The notes beneath the pieces were generated by a model. It saw nothing but the letters and a program-made list of their open reading frames with translations. It was not told the DNA's origin and ran no database searches. Positions 1-64,000 of a stretch of 64,000 bases of DNA are shown here, piece by piece. Source of the stretch: Pteria penguin (taxonomy: Eukaryota > Mollusca > Bivalvia > Pterioida > Pteriidae); the NCBI GenBank assembly GCA_035048485.1, contig CM068593.1:1495455-1559454 (forward strand), given 5' to 3'. The translations under genes and the position numbers were made by a program. Positions within the stretch are counted from its first letter, which is position 1. Each line of letters begins with the position of its first letter.

Positions 1-1808
1 TTCATCATGCAATATTCAAAGGTATACAGAAGCTTATGATCATAGTTATTCCTTTTTGATAAAAGAAAGGATAAAAGATATCACAGAAAACAATAGAAAG
101 TGATCTTTCAAAATGTAAAACAATAGGAAACTTATCAGAAACTGATCTTTCAAAATGTAAAATAAATTGGATACTTCATGCCCATGTAAGCCATGTATAC
201 ACTTGATGCAAACATGAGAAGTTTAATTTGATAACTAATCCATGCAGTTGTCAGACTTTGAAATACAACCTTGTCCAACGACCAATGAATGCCATTCATA
301 ACATCAATTTAAAACCGGCAAGTCTTCATTGTTCTGACTGAAGTTGGATTTCAAAATGTCCAACACAAAACAAATTATAAATAATTAACATGCCACATGC
401 ACAAGAGTGAAGGGTGTTACGATGAAAATGTGTCTACTGACTATCTATGAGTATCAATTATGAATTTATGAAAAGTTGAGGTCAACATCCTGCTTTTTTA
501 TCCAATCTTCTCAAATATATATATTTCTTTCAGACATCTCCCTCCTTTTTATATATAAATGTATGTTGAAATTTCTGATAATTTAGACTTTATCTACCGG
601 GTATCTTAAATGTAATAAGATTTGTATAAATCTGAAAAGAATATCCCCCAATTTTGGGGGTTTTTTGGGGGGTTCTTTTTTTTTTTTTTTTTGGTTTTTG
701 TAATATATGCATATGTATACGGTATGAAAACAATGAAAAGATAGTCAATAGACACTCCTGAAGTATGATATGTTTTCATAGTAATGAAAAAATGACTTAC
801 AATGAAATCTTTGCGATAGCTTTGCTGCAAGCGATGTAGAAAAAAATGTGAAAACCAAGCAATCTACATTACTACGACAGAGCCTTCAATTGTCACAAAA
901 TGTTGAGGAGACAGACGGATAGGTGTGGATCTTGCCCCTCCCACTTCCTCTAACATATCTATATTCCCATGCCTCCTTTAACCACTCCCTAAGTTTTCAA
1001 TTCCTTTCTCTCCCCTTCCACACATTTCCTACATCGTTTTCTTTTTGTACATCTCATTGGTGACTTCTGCCCTACAGCTAAGTCAGATGTCTTTCCCTTT
1101 CCCTTTCCCCACTACACCCGTTCCCTTCTACCCCGTCTGCCAACTCGATGTAGGAATAAATAACTGACGTTCAGACTCCTCCAGATGCATTAGGTTATTC
1201 AACATAAGCAAAAAATTAAATCTTGGGGTTTTCAGTTTTATCTTTTTTTAAGATTTTGTTTTAATTTTCTAAAAATCGAGAAATAAAATATTGAACACGT
1301 GAATGTCTATACTATCCTTATAAATATATGTACATGCTTTGGATATGGCCACCAATCTTCAATAATTATTAGCATCATTAATTTTACAGTTTTCAAGAGA
1401 CATATTACCTGAGCCTAAACTTAAAAAAATTAAAGTGATTTACGTATAAACCAAATTGACATAATTGTAAAAAAAAAATACAATTCTTGTTAATATAAAC
1501 CTTTTAATCGAGGATTAACAGGAATACAACCATAATGCATCTTGAGAAATAATCGGGTAAAGTAAAAACCAAATTATTAAAAAAAACTATATCTCAATTT
1601 TAATTTTCTTCTCCGTTTGGGCAACTGAAGAGATTTGCATGTTTTATTTTACTTTTTTTTTTTTTTTTTTTTTGTTTTTTTTTTTTTTGTTTTTTTTTTT
1701 GTTTCTTTTGCTTTGTTTTGCTTTATTTTTATTTTTATTTTTACTTACTCTGCAAATTCCTTTTTGCAAGCATTTTAACGATCAATATAAATGCACTGTG
1801 ACATTTGT

Positions 1809-1810
<2 letters not shown>

Positions 1811-1887
<77 letters not shown>
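1811..1887. repeat. (TA)n microsatellite
   Basis: About 38 TA units, preceded by a long T-rich tract (1651-1740). Confidence 0.95.
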
Positions 1888-1890
<3 letters not shown>

Positions 1891-2534
1891 AGTGACATAC
1901 ATATATTTATACATCTACGATAATTATGTATTTAATATTGATATAATTTATCAGTAATTATGATTGTGACAGGGTTCTACTTGCAAATTAAAACATTTTT
2001 TTTTCAAAGGAATTTCACAGAAAGCGAGGGGTGGAAGGTTGATCAGATAATGACTGTCTTTTTTCAGTGTTTCATCATGAACTGCAATATACTCTATCTT
2101 CATAATGTAAAGATGATGGATAAATCCAAACCATAAGACCAAACATCATGGAAAGAGAGGACATACAAAATCAGTGAAAATGAAAAAATAATATATAAAT
2201 AAATAAATAAACAAAAATGTCTGCTTGAAAAGCATATGTGAGTACCAGTATACATCTTATCTCTTATTATTATGAAGTTGTCTCTCTGTAACTGACTTAA
2301 ACATTAAAATTATTGATAACAATATTCATACCTACATATATGATAAACGTGACTTTGGATTTCCTTTTGTAAATTTGCCTTATTTTCCCTAACTAAATTT
2401 GTAAAGATTAGTTTCCAATTTGTGTCCAGCGGAATTTCTCGTCCCAATTTCTATGGTGATCTAGCTTACAAATTAAGGAGGGCCATATATTTTGATAACT
2501 TCATTTTGTCAGAATCTTAAATTGTCAAAAGTCT

Positions 2535-3235
2535 TCTATATCGACAGTATGGGCTCAAGATCATCGCTAAGACCGCTGATCTTGTGTTAGGCTCTTATAC
2601 AGTCTTATGGAGACTTATCCTTGAACGTTGCATACTGACTAACACAGCCATTGGAATTCCATGACGGGCCTTTTATATACCTTGATCCCGAACCTCGTCC
2701 CCTCTGACTTTTAATCCTTTTCAGAGGAGGCATGGTCCAGAACCGACAGCTAATCGAGACTCCCACAGATCAAGGGTCTGAGCTCGCTACCAGACCAGCA
2801 GAGCAGAGTTACCTCATGCTGATGCCGCTCTATTTATTTCTGATATTATTATCTTATTCTACATTACTATCAGTGTGTTATATTTTTATGACCTCTCAAC
2901 GTGATATACTCGTTGATCTTTTTTTTTTTCAAAATGAAGGATTATTTATGATTTTTTTAATATGTGTCTTTGGTTGTACTGCATTTGCGATGAATGGAAA
3001 AGTGGGCCTGTATAGCGGTTAACCACACCAATTGAGTACCGTTTGTTACTTAAATAACCGTCCTAAGTCAGCATTACATCTGTCATACAATTCATATTTT
3101 TGTAATGGCATTTCATGTATTTTATTACTTGTTACCCAATTTTACTGCGCATCTCAATGATGATTTCTGCCCTACAGATAAGTTGGGATCATGTCTTTCC
3201 CTTTCTCTTCGAAATATGATACTTTTTTGGTTTTG
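2535..3235 (+). mobile_element. 3' fragment of the same retroelement family
   Basis: The plus strand translates in part to KIIAKTADLVLGSYTVLWRL and RCILTNTAIG, matching the part downstream of the RT in the 50.4-52.25 kb copy. The following untranslated tail shares a motif (gaccgtcctaagt-type) with the copies at 7.15 and 13.7 kb and near 50.6 kb. Open frames here are remnants, not genes. Confidence 0.6.
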
Positions 3236-3244
3236 TTATTGGGG

Positions 3245-3490
3245 TAATCGAAGATTTTTATCACATTGAAGATGTGGTGTACAATTCTTATGGAATCAGG
3301 ATTTGGTCTATAATTCTCTCGGTAATCTAGATGTGGCTGTAATTCTTTCAGAAACAGAGATGTGGTCTATTGTTCTTATCATAGTAGGTATTTGTTCTAT
3401 ATTTTTTTTTAGTAATCGAGATGTGGTCTATAGTTCTTATGTTGATCGAGACTTGGTCTATATTTCTTACGGTAATCGAGATATGGGATG
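3245..3490. repeat. Degenerate tandem repeat, about 33-bp unit
   Basis: Unit 'gtaatcgagatgtggtctat' plus 'agttcttatg', about seven copies, giving spurious open frames. Confidence 0.75.
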
Positions 3491-4262
3491 GTATGAATTT
3501 AAAGCTAACAAACTTTCAATCAAATTATGTCAACTTCGATTAGAAAATATTATGGTCTGGAATTGTTAATATAAACTTTACAAGCAAAACCCTGTTTAAT
3601 GAGTTACCATCTCTCTGAACAATATAGAACATGCTGGTAGAAAAACACAAACTTCATCCCTTTCTATCAAAGAATTATATAATATCTAGCTTTGGCTTAT
3701 AATTGTTCAAGCAGCTTTACATAATAAACAAATGAAAACGTGAACGAAAATTACACAAAGATGAATAAAATAAATAACTTTTTTTCCATTTCAGTCTTCA
3801 TCTATAATAAAAGTGTTTTTCTCTCCAGACAAGAGCTGGTACCATGCTCTTCTTATTTATGATAAAATGTATGACTCTATTACCCTAACAAGAAGATAAT
3901 TCCATGCAAAATGAAGTTTGAAAGAATAAATAGCTGCAAAATAGTAAGTAACTATACATATCAAACACAAACGAACTCTAACCATTAAAAACTGAAAAAA
4001 TAAATTAAGATAAAGAAAATACACTCATCTTTTAAAAGGAAAAAAAGGCCATATAAATAACTAAGACGGAACCTTGAAAATTCTTCTTTTTTTTTTCACA
4101 TACATATACCATAAAACATCCTTGAAATTTATATTAAACCCATCAAAACTAATCTTTAAATGATTTCAAAACTTTACAAAACATGAAAGGGATGAAATTT
4201 AAACAACAAGCAATCATCCAATTCATCATCCGTACACATAAACCGGACATGAAATATCTTAC

Positions 4263-59012
<54,750 letters not shown>

Positions 59013-59062
59013 CTGCAAGAAAGAAGTCACAAAGTTATATGCAAAGTTGTGTCTTTTTCTAA

Positions 59063-59132
59063 CTTTAATTTTTTATTATTTAAAGTGAGCACATGACTAG
59101 CATGTGTTCACTTTAAATCATAAAAATTTAAG
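59063..59132. repeat. Hairpin near exon L1 acceptor
   Basis: Arms 'tttaaagtgagcacatg' and 'catgtgttcactttaaa', extended by AT-rich complementary sequence, with loop 'actag'. It is about 50 nt upstream of the L1 acceptor in transcription order. Confidence 0.65.
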
Positions 59133-60267
59133 GACAGATCCCAGTTATTCAATTTTCAGATATCTTTCTATCAATTTTGAGGTGCTGTATTAAACTTGAG
59201 CATTATTGAGTTTTATTGTAACCTTTGATATGGCTACCAATAAACATTTTGAGATTTTCCAACTTCCTGATTTAACAGAACATGGAATTTCTTCATTGCC
59301 TCATATAGGCAGAAATACACAATTCAAAATAAAACATTTTCTAGCAGATATTTTCTGTTCAGAATTCAAATACAAGATCTCTGATATACACATTTCTAAA
59401 TAAAGACAGGAACTTGGGACCTTTCCCTTGTACCTTTTATGAAATTGGCACTGGGAAAGTGACACTTGCATTTATTCTGTAAACCATGAATAAGAGTTAT
59501 CTCTCTTGATGATATAGTCTTGCCAGCATAACGCTCAGTACCTACAATATGCATTGCAGTCTTTGCAAAAACGCATAAAAGAGTATGCATGAAGAATATA
59601 AAATACCTATTAGGCAATTCCAAGAAAATGATTGGAAATATTTGCCTCATTTTCCTCTTCAGATTCCCTTTGAACAGGGATTTCAATTGATTCATTTCCT
59701 TTCCTTGGAGAATTATAATGACTACTCAGGTTATGAATCCTGATTTATATGAGCAATGAAGTGTGGCTAACAATGGGATTGACTAGCAATGGGAGTGACT
59801 CAAGTGTTGACCATAGTCTACAGTTTCCTCCTTTATTTCATGTACCACGCACATAGTCCCGAAAAAAATTAATGTTTGCATCTTTTTCGATTTATTTACC
59901 AGTGTTGTCATGGTATTTATAGTGATTTAAACATGCCCTCTGGTAGAAAAGAGTTTGAAAAAAATTATAAAAATGATATTAAAGCTTTTTGGTGCATTCC
60001 TGAGTGTGTCATGAGGCTGAAATGTTGTCGCATGAATACACTACTGCAAGACTTGAGAGTGAGGTCATAGGGGTCAAGATGTGTATTGATAGATATTTTG
60101 AGTTTGGCGTATGCAATTTTTTCTGCAGATCATTAAATGACAACTCTTATGTAATAGAACAACATACGTAAATTTCAGAAAAATATAAGCGGTGGGATTT
60201 TTGCAATGATTTTTTAATTTACAAAGGAAACAACAGGAAAAAAAACTGTAGTCTATGGTCTGTTATT

Positions 60268-60411
60268 ATGCCTTTTGCCGCGGGCAAAGAAAAGTACGGA
60301 GTCAAAACGGAACTTCTGCCGGTTATCGTACACGGACGGGATGGAACTCTTCAACGCGGAGATATAAAAAATTTGACTCCCACCACTGTCCTTAAAGTTG
60401 GAAAAAGATAG
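60268..60411 (+). other. Small open frame, 47 codons, unrecognised
   Basis: ATG at 60268, stop TAG at 60409. It is GC-richer than its surroundings and begins MPFAAGKEKYGVKTELLP. The minus strand is also open here. No domain recognised; a retrocopy or transposon remnant is as likely as a gene. Confidence 0.2.
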
Positions 60412-60434
60412 TTGTAACAAATTAACAAAATGCA

Positions 60435-60710
60435 CTGATTGATTGATTGATTATTGTTTTACGTCACTCCATGGTTATTTCACGTATATGGTGACGGCAT
60501 CTGCCTAATGCATCGCATAGACTTTTTTGCATTTGTAACGGAACCACCCAAAGCAGTGAGGGATCTTTTACGTGCCACGCCTACTGTGACACGGGACCTC
60601 GGTTTTTACTGTCTCATCCGACAGAACACCGATGTGCCCAGAGCGAAAATCGAACCCGGGACATCTAGGTCATTAGCCGAGCACCTCATCAACTAAGACA
60701 CACCGGCTTC
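60435..60710 (-). mobile_element. tRNA-derived SINE (family 1), best kept copy
   Basis: Tail 'gattgattgattattg', body 'tttcacgtatatggtgacgg', 'aaagcagtgagggatctttt', 'acgtgccacgcctactgtga', 'cacgggacctcggttttt', head ending 'agacacaccggcttc' with 'aaaatcgaacccgggac' as the B box. Confidence 0.82.
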
Positions 60711-61266
60711 AAAATGCACTGAATGCGTAGAATTAGAGGTTAAAGCGGTGGTCGGCGTTAATGATTTTCTGTAAGCTATAACTAAGGCATGCCATACAAA
60801 GGGTGGAAGTGTGTGTGTGTGGCGGTGTGTGTGTGTGTGGGAGGGGGGGGGGGGGGTTTGAGTTACAAGGCACCCCCTCTCACGGCAATAACCCCAAATA
60901 CTTTTGCCCCAAACCCACGAGTTTTGTGATTTTTTAGATATAATCGGAAAGATGTACTACGAGAAGAGGAGAAGGTTCGGTCTATCATTTGCCTATAACC
61001 AAGTCGAACCGGATTTTTATGTAGAAGTGGAAGAAGCGAGAACACGGTTTTCCTGATCATTAAAATAGAGTTAACCTCGGCTCTGGTCATTATAAACAGA
61101 AAATGCACCCCTCCCTCCACACACACATGTAAACTTCTGAGCTTCTCTCTGCGCCACTAGCATGGTATGTATACCGGAAAAGAGAGCTGTCAGACTGTCG
61201 AAAGATATGGCGGACAGACAGACAGACATACACAATCATGAATGAGGGCAGACTGCGACTTAAAAA

Positions 61267-61403
61267 TAATGCACTTTCTCCACGAATTTCGGCACTCTGG
61301 CCTTTATCAAATGGAAATGAACTCAGTGAATCACTGTATTTCTTTCCTCCTGATAAAGGCCAAAGGGGCGAAAATTTGTGGGGAAAGAGTGTTTTCTTAT
61401 TAT
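61267..61403. mobile_element. Palindromic element related to MITE family B
   Basis: Left arm 'cactttctccacgaatttcg' and 'ctggcctttatca'; right arm 'tgataaaggccaaaggggcg' and 'aaatttgtggggaaagagtg'. It shares the ggcctttatca core with family B. A partly similar inverted pair is seen around 19160-19285. Confidence 0.5.
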
Positions 61404-62269
61404 TTTATACTCACTTCCCTTTTGCAAGATTTATTACATTAAAGCACTTTCGCTTTCCAACTTGACCTGGGACACACAAATGAAGTCAAGAGAAAATGTG
61501 AAATTCCATCTTCCTCAGGCGCAGATCAAGACATTCTGTTGAGAGAGGGTCCATCCGAACGATAGTTTCCGAGAAAGAGTATAAATGTGTCGTTGCATTT
61601 TATAAAGAAACGTACCGAGAAAATGCATATTGCTGTGGATCCGCGAATGCAGTTTATAATGATAATACCGACGACCCTCCTCTCCCTTTCCGAAAAAAAA
61701 AACCTCCAAACAAAACAAACAAAAAATATTACTCATAATAAATGAAATAACATAAAAACAAATCACTTTCCCTTCGGTAACTTGCACATAAGAGGTGGAT
61801 AATTTAATAGGAAGCAAGTACGCTACGATCCGGATGATAATTTACGGTGATTGGTTCTTCAGATTATAAAGAGACAGGCAGCGATAAGAAAGCATTGTAC
61901 AAGGGGCTTGCAGTAAAAAGAAGTAAATCGTATCCTGTTCTCTAAATTTTGCATGTTGTCTGAGAGACAGTAAAGTGGAAACCGATGCTAAGAAACTTAC
62001 GCAATGATAAAATAGTGAAAGGTGATGGATAGGATCTGGAGGGTCGTTATGTAACCAGTGTGGATATCATTTCCAAAGCAAACATAAAACTAGCTTCAAC
62101 ATCGATAACGCTCCGCACAAAATAATTAAAATAAATCTTCGGTGAAAATTTTCAGGTACAAATAAATGTAAATAGGAGAATCTGTAAACAAGAGTCAGTG
62201 GTGGATGCGACTGTCTGAGAGGGTGGAAGCTGTCGTACAGTAAAAGTGTTCCATATAAAAATCAACTAT

Positions 62270-62515
62270 CATGAAAGAAAGAAAAACAGAAAGAAAGAAA
62301 GCAAAACAGAAAGAAAGAAACAAAATAACAGAAAGAAAGAAAATTAGAATGAAGTGGATAAAAAGAAAGAAAGAAAGAAAGAAAGAAAATAATAGGAAGA
62401 AAGAAAGATAAAAAGAAAGAAAGAGAAAGAAAAAAGAAAGAAAATAAAGAAAGAAAAGAAAAAAGAAAAGGAAAAAAAGAAAAGTATGATGAAGGAAAGA
62501 AAGAAACAAAGAAAT
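62270..62515. repeat. (GAAA)n-type purine tract
   Basis: Nearly pure GAAA/AAAG with small interruptions; it produces spurious Phe/Leu/Ser-rich open frames on the minus strand. Confidence 0.9.
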
Positions 62516-63099
62516 ATAGAAAACCCATGAAAGTCATTAGTTCTACAGAAACATCCCCCAAATAAATACTACTTGTAATTATGATACCAAAGCAATAACG
62601 GAGATATAGTTAAAACTATCAGAAAGAATACTTGTTACATAATCTCTTTTGTTTCAGTTCCGGGTTTCTGGAACAGCACACTAAACGTTCTTGATTCCGT
62701 TATTTATTTTGCTCTGTGCAGATTAACACAGTGGCCAACAGACACAATACTGTCATCGTTTCTCATCGTCTTCTGATTCATCTGCGCGGCAAGAATAAAA
62801 ACACACTTTGGCAAACTTTCAGACACTTCGCCCAAAAATCTCGCTGACAACATTTGTCTTTCCTCTGAACTGTGGCAATAGAATCAGAGAAACTATGTGT
62901 ATTATGAAATTAATGCTACGAACATATAGAATTTTAGAGAAATCTCGGGAAATCTCGTCCATCAACCGGCGTCTGCGCTATCGCGAAAGTTATGTAATAT
63001 TTGTTTACTTAACTTCATCAACTGCATGATGAAGTTATCTACACAATGATTTCTACAATTGTTTGTTTACGTTATTTTATGCATAGAACACATTTCACA

Positions 63100-63101
63100 T
63101 G

Positions 63102-63143
<42 letters not shown>

Positions 63144-63144
63144 A

Positions 63145-63176
<32 letters not shown>

Positions 63177-63190
63177 TTATCTATTTATTT
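63100..63190. repeat. (ATCT)n microsatellite
   Basis: ATCT units with an inner GTCT block. Confidence 0.95.
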
Positions 63191-63493
63191 ATTGATTTAA
63201 TTTATTTATTTATCATTTTTATTTATTTATGAATCAGCTTTGCTTTACCAGTGCAAACATATTTGAATAACGAAAAGCTATGCGTAACATGTGACACTGC
63301 ATGCCGGTTCCTCGAGACCGTATATGGTAGAGATAAACTCCTCAAAAGTAAAGCACCCGAGGAGTTCCGAGTACTAAGCCGAGTCAATGACATGCAGATT
63401 TACATCGCAGACAAATCACCCCCCACCTCCTTTCGCATTATCTGTAGAGCATAAGACGTATTGCATTTCCGTAATGTTCAACTGTCTCCAAAA

Positions 63494-63775
63494 CACAGTG
63501 TGGCCTGATGGATACTGTGCTCGGCTTGTAATCGAGAGGTCCCGGCATCGACTCCGGCCCTGGGCGCACCGCTGTTCTCTCTTTCGGATGAGACAGTAAA
63601 AACCGAGGTCCCGTGTCACGGTGAGTGTGGCACGTAAAAGATCCTTCACTGCTTCGGGTGGCTCCGTTGCAAAGGTCTAAATTTGTATGCAATATATCAG
63701 ACAGATGCCCCCACCATATACGTGAAATAATCGTGGAGTGACGTAAAACAATATTCAATCAATCAGTCAATTAAC
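63494..63775 (+). mobile_element. tRNA-derived SINE (family 1)
   Basis: Head around 'gtgtggcctgatggatactg', body 'gatgagacagtaaaaaccga', 'ggtcccgtgtcacggtgagt', 'catatacgtgaaataatcgt', tail of 'caatcaatcagtcaatt'. Confidence 0.78.
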
Positions 63776-63848
63776 TGTTTCCAATATATACAAATTTAAT
63801 TTCTTTAGACAGCTTTTCAGCTCATTCCCGTATGCTTGATTCGTCTTT

Positions 63849-64000
63849 GAGAAAGCTCGGTGTGGTGGGTACGCGCTCGGCTTGATTCACCATTGAGAAG
63901 GCTCGGTGTTGTGCGTACGCGCTCGGCTTGATTTACCTTTGAGAATGCTCGATGTGGTGGGTACGTGCTCGGCTTGATTCACCATTGAGAAGGCTCGGTG
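63849..64000. repeat. 46-bp tandem array reaching the window edge
   Basis: Unit 'gagaaggctcggtgtggtgg' plus 'gtacgcgctcggcttgattc' plus 'accatt', 3.3 copies; it probably continues past 64000. The 'gtgtggtgggtacgcgctcggctt' region resembles a SINE/tRNA A-box area. Confidence 0.82.

Larger units (their letters stand above)
1..4262. other. Intron or 3' flank of the locus
   Basis: AT-rich sequence with T-rich tracts, a TA microsatellite, the retroelement fragment at 2.5-3.2 kb and a 33-bp tandem array. The missing last exon(s) and poly(A) site should lie here or beyond the left edge. I could not pick one out. Confidence 0.5.
59013..64000. other. Intron or 5' flank upstream of L1
   Basis: Hairpin, SINEs, a palindromic element, GAAA and ATCT arrays and small open frames. 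No LamG module, signal-peptide exon or promoter could be recognised on the minus strand. Confidence 0.55.

Noticed and set aside
1639..1923. Phe/Leu then Ile/Tyr-rich frame
   Set aside because: Poly-T and (TA)n tracts only.
2732..3022. 96-codon plus-strand frame with hydrophobic stretches
   Set aside because: Lies inside the 3' fragment of the RT element.
4149..4262. Read-through of C18 as the true last exon (stop near 4149)
   Set aside because: A strong donor, CAG|GTAAGA, marks the end of the Gly/Tyr-rich sequence, and the extension has a different, intron-like composition; kept only as possible intron retention.
62195..62561. Phe/Ser/Leu-rich minus-strand frames resembling a membrane protein
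   Set aside because: Translation of the GAAA purine tract.

Overview
The window is eukaryotic nuclear DNA: AT-rich, intron-dense, full of microsatellites, minisatellites, short palindromic transposons and tRNA-derived SINEs. The SINE types (tRNA-like head, shared core, tails of CAAT/CAAC repeats) and a dispersed repeat ending in a GACAGACAGACGGAC-type run point to a mollusc, most likely a bivalve. That assignment is inference from repeats; no species is claimed.

Almost all coding signal belongs to one large minus-strand locus, read from right to left. I reconstructed 29 exons by hand from splice sites (AC on the left edge and CT on the right edge of each plus-strand interval); every junction keeps reading frame. 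Ten 'long-form' exons (59012 down to 40447) encode six tandem LamG-like modules carrying a conserved C-x-G-x4-C signature. Four of these modules are single exons with phase-1 introns on both sides. They are followed by a repetitive V-N-T/G-G segment and a Pro/Arg linker.

Eighteen shared exons (29380 down to 4263) encode LamG, a Pro/Thr/Arg stalk, LamG, EGF, LamG, LamG, EGF, LamG, a Pro/Gly linker, one transmembrane helix and a very Gly/Ser-rich cytoplasmic tail. The LamG-LamG-EGF-LamG-LamG-EGF-LamG-TM order matches alpha-neurexin without its first LamG-EGF pair.

A separate exon at 33411-33447 starts with ATG, encodes a signal peptide, has TATA-like sequence upstream and lies inside the 11-kb intron between the long-form exons and the shared exons. 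It ends in the same phase as the last long-form exon, so both can splice to the same shared exon. This suggests two transcripts: a short receptor of at least 1,492 codons and a long one of at least about 2,950 codons. The true 5' end of the long form (right of 59012) and the stop codon/3'UTR (left of 4263) were not found.

The rest is intronic or flanking DNA. It holds a decayed retroelement with a Penelope-like type of reverse transcriptase (about 50.4-52.25 kb) with fragments of related copies at 2.5-3.2, 7.1 and 13.7 kb, at least two families of short palindromic transposons, about ten SINE copies, and many tandem arrays. One array consists of repeated copies of the 5' splice site of shared exon 2. 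No convincing second protein-coding gene, rRNA, functional tRNA or CRISPR array was seen.
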